Source: JAGYLJ01 sp034661035
Lineage (GTDB): Bacteria; Patescibacteriota; Minisyncoccia; Phycocordibacterales; UBA12079
Direction: 5' to 3'
Assembly (NCBI GenBank): GCA_034661035.1
Contig: JAYEKM010000016.1
Span: 1 to 13,793 of the forward strand
DNA: 13,793 nucleotides
The notes beneath the pieces are model-generated. The model was not told where the DNA came from, did not search any database, and was given only the letters and a program-made list of their open reading frames with translations. Both the position numbers and the translations under genes were made by a program. Shown here piece by piece: positions 7,116-12,516 of this stretch; position 1 is the stretch's first letter, and the number at the start of each line of letters is the position of its first letter.

Positions 7116-7316
7116 CGCTGTGATGTCCCAAGCCTGCTTGCCTGGTATCGGTCTGATATGAGTATGAGGGAGACTTGTGATTATGCGAAAGAGATTATCA
7201 TGGGTCGGCTGAAAGAGTTGGATGAGGGTACTTTGCTGGAATGGTGTGAGTTTGATTCTTTCAGAAATGATATCGGAATCTGGGCAAAAGAACTTGTCCA
7301 AGTGGGGGCGGTATGA
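7116..7316 (+). pseudogene. in-frame continuation of the repeat protein beyond TAA
   Basis: After the TAA at 7113-7115 the same frame stays open for 66 codons to a TGA at 7314-7316. It encodes two more repeat-like units: PSLLAWYRS...YAKEIIMGRL and GTLLEWCEF...IWAKELVQV. There is no SD-supported start inside it (ATG at 7158, 7164 and 7200 lack one). The product therefore depends on readthrough, or the gene carries a nonsense mutation. Continuity of the repeat pattern across the stop is the main evidence that both parts were one gene. A sequencing error is also possible. Confidence 0.55.
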
Positions 7317-7334
7317 TGATTATTGAAAAAGGGA

Positions 7335-7361
7335 GGGCGGACCGTAGGTTCGCCCTTTTTT
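7335..7361 (+). terminator. intrinsic terminator of the split repeat-protein unit
   Basis: GGGCGGACC (7335-7343) pairs with GGTTCGCCC (7347-7355) with one G-T pair around loop GTA, followed by six T residues (7356-7361). This is a classical Rho-independent terminator on the plus strand. Confidence 0.88.
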
Positions 7362-7366
7362 CTTTA

Positions 7367-7463
7367 CCCTGTTAAACAAAAAATAATCTATCCATGTAAT
7401 ATATGAGGGTAAATTTGACTGTAATTAGTGGTGATTATTTAACTTTGAAGTTATTTAACAGGG
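7367..7463. repeat. inverted repeat flanking the region upstream of a promoter
   Basis: CCCTGTTAAA (7367-7376) is a perfect 10-bp inverted copy of TTTAACAGGG (7454-7463), which ends at the base before the -35 box at 7464. It could be a paired operator or the end sequences of a small inserted segment. A second TTGACT lies inside at 7415-7420. Confidence 0.45.
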
Positions 7464-7491
7464 TTGACTATCTACGGGGGTTAGGTAACAT
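7464..7491 (+). promoter_or_regulatory. sigma70-type promoter
   Basis: TTGACT (7464-7469) is followed after 16 bases by TAACAT (7486-7491). The -35 and first spacer bases (TTGACTATCTAC) nearly repeat those of the promoter at 8386. Its transcript would begin near 7498 and reach a strong SD at 7518-7523. Confidence 0.5.
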
Positions 7492-7526
7492 GTTTGTATA
7501 TAGATAGTTTAATTGATAGGAGGCAA

Positions 7527-7637
7527 ATGTTCTCTGCCGTACAGAAAATTAAAAAATATGGATTTACTAAAAGAAAAACAAATAGGAAACAAAACAGTAT
7601 ATTATGGTTTTTCTATTGGGGCCTATCTTTTAATTGA
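7527..7637 (+). pseudogene. SD-driven start of a lost small gene, fused out of frame
   Basis: AGGAGG (7518-7523) sits three bases before an ATG at 7527, making this the best initiation site of the cassette. The frame encodes only 36 residues, beginning MFSAVQKIKK and then low-information K/R/N-rich sequence, and ends at TGA 7635-7637. From about 7558 the DNA instead codes for a hydrolase fragment in another frame. The simplest reading is that the original ORF was replaced or interrupted just after its start; a frameshift is the alternative. Confidence 0.4.
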
Positions 7638-7953
7638 ATTAGCTTCAAAAGTTAAGATAGATAAAATTGTGTTAATTTCCCCAAGTCCATTATTTTCTGA
7701 TACTATTAAAATAATCCCAAAAGAAGACAGAAAAGATTTTGATTTAAGGCTATTTGACAAGTCTCTAGAAGAAATGTGCGATATGATAAATTGTGAAGTA
7801 GAAGTTTATGTTGGAGATAAGGAGATACAGGAAATGAAAGACATTGCCTTGAAGGTTGCTAATAAATTAGGTGTTCAGTTACAAGCGGTTAAAGATTTAG
7901 GACATGAAGAAAAATTATTTGAAAAAGTATTGAGTATTGAGAGCCAGGTATAA
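7558..7953 (+). pseudogene. alpha/beta-hydrolase C-terminal fragment
   Basis: The fragment of 131 residues begins directly at the nucleophile-elbow strand: TVYYGFSIGAYLL with G17-F-S19-I-G21 (GxSxG). Then come the IDKIVLISPSPLF strand (34-46), VEVYVGDKE (81-89, D87 a candidate acid) and DLGHEE (113-118, H116 a candidate base). All three triad positions of an alpha/beta hydrolase can be placed, but the usual 70-100 residues before the elbow, with the first beta strands and oxyanion loop, are missing. The ATG at 7558 has no SD, and the strong SD start at 7527 is in a different frame. A truncated pseudogene is most likely; the substrate is unknown. A short single-domain hydrolase started by coupled translation is less likely. 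Confidence 0.55.
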
Positions 7954-8032
7954 AGTATCTTACTCCCAGTTCTTAATAGTGAGAATTGGATTGTTCTTTG
8001 ATTTAAACATTAAAATAAAAGGGGGTAGTAAA

Positions 8033-8272
8033 ATGGAAGCACAAGATAGATATCAGCCGAACGACGAGTATGGTGGAAGAAAAGAAAGAAACGGTTTTGT
8101 TTGTAGTAGTGCAACACGTCATAAGTACTGGTTCTGTGTGGCTGTCAAAATTAATGATGATAGCGTACAGATTCGTGATACCAAAGACGTCACAGACACC
8201 ACCCTGAGTTTCACTCACAACGAGTGGCGAGCCTTTCTGAAAGGTATTAGCAATGGCGAATTTGATGTTTAG
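8033..8272 (+). CDS. DUF397-like small protein
   Basis: The start at 8033 is chosen over upstream in-frame codons because a G-run (8021-8025) acts as SD and because the family core lies after it. The 79 residues show VQIRDTKD (45-52) and EWRAFLKGISNGEFD (64-78). In DUF397 proteins of Actinobacteria the same positions read VxVRDSKD and EWRAFLxGVxxGEFD. A preceding CSSATRHKYWFCVAV (24-38) matches the usual SS...CVEVA strand. In Streptomyces such proteins usually lie beside XRE-type regulators and act as their small partners. No XRE gene is visible here. Its base composition is more mixed than its neighbours', consistent with transfer or with the distinct cassette class. The call rests on motif memory, without a search. 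Confidence 0.7.
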   Translation: MEAQDRYQPNDEYGGRKERNGFVCSSATRHKYWFCVAVKINDDSVQIRDTKDVTDTTLSFTHNEWRAFLKGISNGEFDV

Positions 8273-8280
8273 AATCAACA

Positions 8281-8303
8281 AGGGGAGCTTAAAAACCTCC
8301 CCT
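8281..8303 (+). terminator. weak hairpin after the DUF397-like gene
   Basis: AGGGGAG (8281-8287) pairs with CTCCCCT (8297-8303) around a 9-nt loop, eight bases after the stop. No T-tract follows, so it may mark the 3' end without being an efficient intrinsic terminator. Confidence 0.4.
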
Positions 8304-8385
8304 GATATATAAAAAACGCGATGACGCAATATTAAAACTAAAAAACTGACAAAACTGACTATTTCACCTCAAGTCTTAGGATTTC

Positions 8386-8413
8386 TTGACTATTTACAGG
8401 GATTTGTTAATAT
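8386..8413 (+). promoter_or_regulatory. sigma70-type promoter for tuf and the S10 cluster
   Basis: TTGACT (8386-8391), a 16-base spacer and TAATAT (8408-8413) form a good promoter. Transcription would begin near 8420, leaving a leader of about 325 nt before tuf. No gene lies between 8273 and 8746; apart from this promoter that stretch holds the hairpin at 8281, a long-range stem (8432-8587), a 20-bp perfect A/T palindrome (8629-8648) and a heptad element (8652-8738). Confidence 0.65.
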
Positions 8414-8431
8414 AGGGGGGTATAAGTTAAA

Positions 8432-8587
8432 CCCTGGATTGCAAAATAAGTTTGTAACGAGATTTTAATTTTTGCACGAGTTCGCTTGAAAATGAAATTT
8501 TTCGTAGCTACGCTACCAAAATTGAGTTTGAAAGATGAAATCGTGTAAAAATTGGAATTGTAGTAAAAGTTATTTTGCAATTCAGGG
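8432..8587 (+). promoter_or_regulatory. nested long-range hairpin in the tuf leader
   Basis: An outer stem pairs CCCTGGATTGCAAAATAA (8432-8449) with 8570-8587 over 18 bp with one G-U pair. A second 18-bp stem pairs 8462-8479 with 8541-8558 using three G-U pairs. The apex has a small hairpin GTAG/CTAC (8504-8507/8513-8516) flanked by AATTTT/AAAATT. G-U rather than A-T changes in the arms suggest that pairing as RNA is kept. Position downstream of the promoter and upstream of tuf suggests control of EF-Tu and ribosomal protein expression. A DNA palindrome or mobile element remnant is the alternative. Confidence 0.55.
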
Positions 8588-8651
8588 TGATCAATGTAAT
8601 TAAACGGTGTTTTTCGCCGATTAAAATTTAATAATTAATTAATTATTAGAA

Positions 8652-8738
8652 AGTGGGAAGTTGAAGGTTGAGAGTGGTAAAAAATTTGCAAAACAAATTT
8701 TTTAAAAACTACATTCTACATTCTACATACTACCTTCT
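8652..8738 (+). repeat. heptad-armed hairpin element before tuf
   Basis: The left arm (8652-8679) is four 7-mers: AGTGGGA, AGTTGAA, GGTTGAG, AGTGGTA. A perfect 10-bp hairpin follows (AAAAAATTTG 8679-8688, loop CAAAA, 8694-8703). The right arm (8709-8736) is four 7-mers, CTACATT, CTACATT, CTACATA and CTACCTT, which pair imperfectly with the left arm. It ends eight bases before the tuf ATG, where no SD is found. Confidence 0.6.
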
Positions 8739-8746
8739 AAATTATT

Positions 8747-9940
8747 ATGACAGAAGAATATAAGAGAGAAAAACCTCACGTTAATGTGGGAACAATCGGT
8801 CACGTTGACCACGGTAAAACTACTTTAACAGCAGCTATTTTGCATGCTTTAAGTTTGACTGGTAATACAGTTAAAATGAGAAAAGTGGATGATATCGATA
8901 ATGCTCCAGAAGAAAAGGAGAGAGGTATTACTATTGCTCTTTCTCACAATGAGTATGAAACAGCAAAAAGACACTATGCTCATATTGATGCTCCCGGTCA
9001 CGCTGACTACATTAAGAACATGATTACAGGTGCCGCTCAAATGGATGGTGCTGTGTTAGTAGTAGCTGCAACTGATGGAGTTATGCCACAGACAAGAGAA
9101 CACATTTTGTTAGCTAAACAAGTGGGTGTTCCTAAAATTATCGTTTTCTTAAACAAATGCGATATGGTGGATGATGCTGAAATGATTGACCTAGTTGAAG
9201 AAGAAGTAAGAGAATTACTTACAAAGTATGAATTTGATGGTGAGAACGCTCCAGTTATAAGAGGTTCTGCTTTAAAGACTCTTGATGCAACTAGTGCTGA
9301 TGATGAAGAAGTTAAAAAAGTTATTGAACTAACAGATGCTCTTGATACTTATATTCCTGAACCAGTCAGAGATACTGATAAACCTTTCTTAATGCCAATT
9401 GAAGACATCTTCTCAATTGAAGGAAGAGGAACAGTAGTAACAGGAAAGATTGAAAGAGGTATTGCTAAAGTTGGAGAAGAAGTAGAAATTGTTGGTATTA
9501 AAGATACAACAAAAACAACTATTACTGGTATTGAGATGTTTAACAAATCTTTGCAAGAGGGAATGGCAGGAGATAATGCTGGTGTTTTGGTTCGTGGTAT
9601 TAAAAAAGAAGATATCCACAGAGGTCAAGTTTTGGCAAAACCAGGTACATTGGTTCCTCATACAGAATTTGAATCAGAGGTTTATATTCTAAAAAAAGAA
9701 GAAGGAGGAAGACATACACCATTCTTCTCAGGTTACAAACCACAGTTCTACATTAGAACAACTGATGTAACAGGTGAAGTTACTTTGGCAGATGGAGTGG
9801 AAATGGTAATGCCAGGAGATACAGCTACATTTAAAGTTAAACTACAATCACCAATTGCTTTAGAAGAACAACAAAGATTTGCGATTCGTGAAGGTGGTAA
9901 GACAGTGGGAGCTGGTGCAGTGACAAAGATTTCTTCTTAA
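8747..9940 (+). CDS. tuf: translation elongation factor Tu
   Basis: EF-Tu carries aminoacyl-tRNA to the ribosomal A site using GTP. The 397-residue length is standard. The GTPase motifs are GHVDHGKT (18-25), the effector region RGITI (59-63), DAPGHADY (81-88), NKCD (136-139) and GSAL (173-176). Domain II begins near 212 and domain III near 304, with PGDTATF and FAIREGGKTVGAG near the end as expected. DAPGH replaces the common DCPGH, a conservative change of unclear meaning. The ATG lacks an SD and follows a heptad element. tuf directly precedes rpsJ; the str-operon genes rpsL, rpsG and fusA are not upstream, where accessory genes lie instead. Confidence 0.98.
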   Translation: MTEEYKREKPHVNVGTIGHVDHGKTTLTAAILHALSLTGNTVKMRKVDDIDNAPEEKERGITIALSHNEYETAKRHYAHIDAPGHADYIKNMITGAAQMDGAVLVVAATDGVMPQTREHILLAKQVGVPKIIVFLNKCDMVDDAEMIDLVEEEVRELLTKYEFDGENAPVIRGSALKTLDATSADDEEVKKVIELTDALDTYIPEPVRDTDKPFLMPIEDIFSIEGRGTVVTGKIERGIAKVGEEVEIVGIKDTTKTTITGIEMFNKSLQEGMAGDNAGVLVRGIKKEDIHRGQVLAKPGTLVPHTEFESEVYILKKEEGGRHTPFFSGYKPQFYIRTTDVTGEVTLADGVEMVMPGDTATFKVKLQSPIALEEQQRFAIREGGKTVGAGAVTKISS

Positions 9941-9945
9941 GGTTA

Positions 9946-9992
9946 TCCGCTTTGGGCGGAATTGTTTAAGGAGGCCTCTAAATAAAGAGGAA
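9946..9992 (+). promoter_or_regulatory. short hairpins between tuf and rpsJ
   Basis: TCCGC/GCGGA (9946-9950/9956-9960, loop TTTGG) is followed by a short CCTCT/AGAGG hairpin ending before the rpsJ start. An SD-like AAGGAGG occurs at about 9969-9975, some 32 bases before the rpsJ ATG, too far for direct use unless the second hairpin brings it closer. There is no T-tract, so readthrough from tuf into rpsJ is likely. Confidence 0.35.
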
Positions 9993-10007
9993 AATAAAAT
10001 AATAATT

Positions 10008-10403
10008 ATGGTTGAAAAAAAGGAAACAAAGAAGGTTGTTGAAAAAACAACTGATAAGAAGACTAAAACAAAAGTTACTGGGAAAAAAGTAGCGGGTATT
10101 GATAAGTTGCGAATTAAAGTTACAGCTTATGAATATAAAATTTTAGATACTTCTGTTAAGCAGATTATGGATACCGCTTTCAGGTTTGATTCAGAAGTGA
10201 GAGGCCCTGTCCCCTTGCCAACAGCCATTAAAAAATATACAGTTAACAGATCGACGTTTATATTCAAGGACGCTAGAGAGCAGTTTGAAATGAGAGTTCA
10301 CAAAAGATTGATTGATATCATTAGTCCATCTAAAGAGATTATTGATGCTTTAACTAATTTGAACTTACCGTCAGGAGTAGATATTGATGTTAAATTGATG
10401 TAA
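10008..10403 (+). CDS. rpsJ: 30S ribosomal protein S10
   Basis: S10 is a 30S head protein and also the NusE partner in antitermination. The core starts near residue 31 (IDKLRIKVTAYEYKILD) and includes RGPVPLPTAIKKYTVNRS (65-82) and FEMRVHKRLIDI (93-104), with the expected C-terminal PSGVDIDVKL. The protein has 131 residues against about 103 in E. coli; the extra length is a Lys/Thr-rich N-terminal tail (1-30). The start ATG lies in a block, aataattatggttga plus A/G-rich codons for MVEKKET, that is nearly repeated at the start of rplW (12134). There is no SD close to the start. It lies between tuf and rplC, in standard S10-operon order. Confidence 0.96.
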   Translation: MVEKKETKKVVEKTTDKKTKTKVTGKKVAGIDKLRIKVTAYEYKILDTSVKQIMDTAFRFDSEVRGPVPLPTAIKKYTVNRSTFIFKDAREQFEMRVHKRLIDIISPSKEIIDALTNLNLPSGVDIDVKLM

Positions 10404-10528
10404 AGGATATGATTAAATTTGATAAAAAAAGAAAAAATTAAATTTGTTTGTAAACTCTAATAAATTGGGTTTAAAAGACAAAAAAGTTTTTTCTTTTTTT
10501 TGTTACCATTTGAAATGGATAGGTAATT

Positions 10529-10660
10529 GAGCGGAGTGGGTTAGCGACCCCAGTGAAATATCATCTAAATTAAAAATTTAGATGATTCAAATTCTAAGGA
10601 ATTTGAATTTCACGGGGCAATGTTTTTCTAACTCACTTTGCTTGTAAGAAAAACATTGTG
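10529..10660 (+). promoter_or_regulatory. structured switch-like leader of rplC (copy A)
   Basis: Five parts are visible. P1: GAGCGGAGTGGGTTAG (10529-10544) pairs fully with 10628-10643 using four G-U pairs. P2: CCCC-A-GTGAAAT (10548-10559) pairs with ATTTCAC-GGGG (10607-10617), leaving A10552 bulged. Hairpin a: 10562-10571/10575-10584. Hairpin b: TCAAATTC/GAATTTGA (10587-10594/10599-10606). Hairpin c: CAATGTTTTTCT (10618-10629) pairs perfectly with 10647-10658, reaching the first base of the GTG start. P1 and c cannot both form fully, so the start region could be open (P1) or closed (c). The same architecture precedes rplB. The 125 bases before it (10404-10528) hold A/T-rich sequence and a small CCATT/AATGG hairpin at 10506-10518. 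Confidence 0.65.
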
Positions 10661-11272
10661 AAATTTATTTTAGGAACAAAAGAAAAAATGACTCAGACCT
10701 TCGATAAGGAGGGTTTAGTTAACGCTGTAACCGTTGTTCAGGCTGGTCCCGTAGTTGTGACTCAAGTAAAGAATCAAGAAAAGGATAATTACTCAGCTGT
10801 GCAAGTCTCTTTTGGTGAGAAGAAAGAAAAAAATATAAATAAACCACTGAAGGGACATTTTAAGGATCTTGGTAATTTTAGATATTCTAAAGAGTTCCGT
10901 TTAGAAAATGGTATCACTGATTATAAAGTGGGAGTTAAGATTGATTTGGGTATTTTTGAAGTAGGTGATGAAGTAACAGTTTCTTCAATCAGTAAAGGTA
11001 AAGGTTTCCAAGGGGTTGTGAAAAGACATGGTTTCCATGGAGGAAGAAGAAGTCACGGACAAAAACATTCAGAAAGAGAACCTGGTTCAATTGGAGCAAC
11101 TGGACCACAAAGAGTTTTTAAAGGAACTAAAATGGGAGGTCGCATGGGTTCTGACAGAGTAACTGTTAAAGGTTTGAAAATTGTTCAAATTGATAAAGAA
11201 AATAACCAATTGCTTATTAAAGGAGCTATCGCCGGAAGAAAAGGGGCATTAGTTGAAGTCGTTAGCCCTTAA
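10658..11272 (+). CDS. rplC: 50S ribosomal protein L3
   Basis: L3 is an early-assembly 50S protein whose long loop reaches toward the peptidyl-transferase centre. The 204-residue length is normal. The opening KFILGTKEKMTQ and the central loop GKGFQGVVKRHGF with GGRRSHGQKHSEREPGS and GATGPQRVFKGTKMGGRMG are diagnostic. The start is GTG at 10658, the only non-ATG start among the confident genes here. It lies at the foot of a 12-bp hairpin and lacks an SD, suggesting that translation depends on opening of that hairpin. rpsJ ends 254 bases upstream, an unusually long gap inside this operon. Confidence 0.97.
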   Translation: MKFILGTKEKMTQTFDKEGLVNAVTVVQAGPVVVTQVKNQEKDNYSAVQVSFGEKKEKNINKPLKGHFKDLGNFRYSKEFRLENGITDYKVGVKIDLGIFEVGDEVTVSSISKGKGFQGVVKRHGFHGGRRSHGQKHSEREPGSIGATGPQRVFKGTKMGGRMGSDRVTVKGLKIVQIDKENNQLLIKGAIAGRKGALVEVVSP

Positions 11273-11347
11273 AGTCTAAAGTCCATAAAGTCAAAAAATT
11301 GTGAAGCAATTTTTTCTGACCTTTGACTTTATAGACATTATAGACTT
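11272..11347 (+). repeat. heptad-armed hairpin element between rplC and rplD
   Basis: The left arm AAGTCTA, AAGTCCA, TAAAGTCA (11272-11293) pairs with 11324-11347 (TGACTTTATAGAC and TAGACTT) with one mismatch and a small internal loop. The core is a perfect 9-bp hairpin, AAAAAATTG (11293-11301), loop TGAAG, CAATTTTTT (11307-11315). Arms with 7-bp rhythm around an A6-TTG hairpin match the element before tuf. It ends 16 bases before the rplD ATG. Confidence 0.6.
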
Positions 11348-11363
11348 TTGACTAATTTATATT

Positions 11364-12131
11364 ATGCAAACACAAATTTATAATCAAAAAGGAAAAGAAG
11401 TTGATAAGGTGGATTTGCCCGAAGAGATTTTTGGCTTGCCTTGGAATGATGATCTAGTTCATCAAGTGGTTGTATCTATGAGTTCTAACCGTAGAGATAA
11501 TATTGCTCACACAAAGAATAGAGGTGATGTGAGAGGAGGAGGTAAAAAACCTTGGAAGCAAAAAGGAACAGGGCGAGCTCGTCATGGCTCTAATAGATCT
11601 CCTCTTTGGAGAGGTGGAGGTGTAACTTTTGGACCAACTAGTGAGAGAAATTGGTCAAAGAAAATAAATAAGAAAGCTAAGATTAAAGCACTTTTCTCGG
11701 TTTTGTCGCATAAGATGAAAGATGGTGAGATTCTTTTTGTAGATGAGCTAAAATTTGAAGCACCAAAAACTAAAGAGGCGAAAGATGTTTTAGGAAAATT
11801 AAGTGGGATAAAAGGCTTTGAAGATATTTTATCTAAAAAGAGAAATTCAACTTATTTAGCGCTAGGGGGGAGAGATGAGAGTACGGAAAAGAGTTTTTCA
11901 AATTTTGGAAATGTTTTGGTGGGTGAGTTGAGAAATATAAATCCATTGGATATTTTAAATTATAAATATTTAGTAATTACCAAACCAGAGGAAAGTATTG
12001 AATTTTTGGTTAAAAAATTAAATAGTTCAGATAAGGTTGTTGAAAAGACTAAAGAAGAAGTTAACTCTAAACCATCAAAGATGGTCGAGCAAGACCCTAA
12101 ACCATCTGAAGTGGTCGGGCAAGGAAAATAA
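11364..12131 (+). CDS. rplD: 50S ribosomal protein L4
   Basis: L4 is a 50S assembly protein that lines the exit tunnel; in E. coli it also represses the S10 operon. The diagnostic loop is RGDVRGGGKKPWKQKGTGRARHG (53-75) with SPLWRGGGVTFGP (79-91), followed by the globular part ending in LNYKYLVITKPEES. The 255 residues exceed the ~200 of E. coli because of a C-terminal tail (220-255) made of low-complexity Lys/Glu/Pro sequence with two 10-residue repeats. No SD precedes the ATG. rplW starts two bases after the stop, so the two are probably coupled. Whether L4 autoregulates here cannot be told. Confidence 0.96.
   Translation: MQTQIYNQKGKEVDKVDLPEEIFGLPWNDDLVHQVVVSMSSNRRDNIAHTKNRGDVRGGGKKPWKQKGTGRARHGSNRSPLWRGGGVTFGPTSERNWSKKINKKAKIKALFSVLSHKMKDGEILFVDELKFEAPKTKEAKDVLGKLSGIKGFEDILSKKRNSTYLALGGRDESTEKSFSNFGNVLVGELRNINPLDILNYKYLVITKPEESIEFLVKKLNSSDKVVEKTKEEVNSKPSKMVEQDPKPSEVVGQGK
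12069..12128 (+). repeat. 30-bp tandem duplication at the end of rplD
   Basis: Two in-frame 30-bp units (12069-12098 and 12099-12128) encode KPSKMVEQDP and KPSEVVGQGK. Both begin AAACCATC and share tggtcg-g-caag. They extend the disordered tail of L4 and end at the stop codon. Confidence 0.75.
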
Positions 12132-12133
12132 TT

Positions 12134-12475
12134 ATGGTTGAGAAAAAAGAAACCCTAAATATGAAATCGGGTAAAACAAAAAAAGATATTAGTGTTCCTT
12201 TCAATCTAGAGAGAGTTTTAATGAATCCAAGGATCACTGAAAAAGCTACCATTGCTTCTGAACGAAATGTGTATGTTTTTGATGTAGCTAAAGATGCTAA
12301 TAAACCTAAGATAAAGGAAGCTATTGAATTTTTCTATAAGGTTACTCCTGTGAAAATTAATGTAGTAACAGTACCTTCTAAAAATATAATTTATAGAGGT
12401 AAGAAAGGGGTTAAATCAGGAGGGAAGAAAGCATATATTTATCTAAAAGAAGGTGACAAGATAAGTATCGCTTAA
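12134..12475 (+). CDS. rplW: 50S ribosomal protein L23
   Basis: L23 sits at the tunnel exit, where it docks trigger factor and SRP. The core starts near residue 26 (LERVLMNPRITEKATIAS), with FDVAKDANKPKIKEAIEFFYKVTPVKINVV (49-78) and the Lys/Gly-rich loop before KKAYIYLKEGDKI. The length is 113 residues with a Lys-rich N-terminal extension of about 25. The first seven residues, MVEKKET, equal those of S10 (10008), and the surrounding DNA matches over about 27 bases. The start follows the rplD stop by two bases without an SD, consistent with translational coupling. Confidence 0.96.
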   Translation: MVEKKETLNMKSGKTKKDISVPFNLERVLMNPRITEKATIASERNVYVFDVAKDANKPKIKEAIEFFYKVTPVKINVVTVPSKNIIYRGKKGVKSGGKKAYIYLKEGDKISIA

Positions 12476-12516
12476 TTATAAGTAATTAAAGTTCGCAATA
12501 GCTGAAAATTATTGTA

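Noticed and set aside
7513..7557. A TTG start for the hydrolase fragment at 7513
   Set aside because: It would translate the SD itself and has no SD of its own.
7937..8032. An upstream extension of the DUF397-like gene
   Set aside because: The extra residues match nothing in the family and lie before a G-rich SD that fits the ATG at 8033.
1418..9661. Minus-strand ORFs such as 1418-1651, 4267-4449, 4818-5051, 7089-7301, 8003-8329 and 9349-9661
   Set aside because: Each lies opposite a well-supported gene or gene remnant, has low-complexity or Ser/Phe-rich shadow sequence, and lacks an SD or a recognisable motif.
10466..10505. A terminator between rpsJ and rplC (A-run followed by T-run)
   Set aside because: The stem would consist almost only of A-T pairs without a GC core, so efficient termination is unlikely; operon continuity is more plausible.
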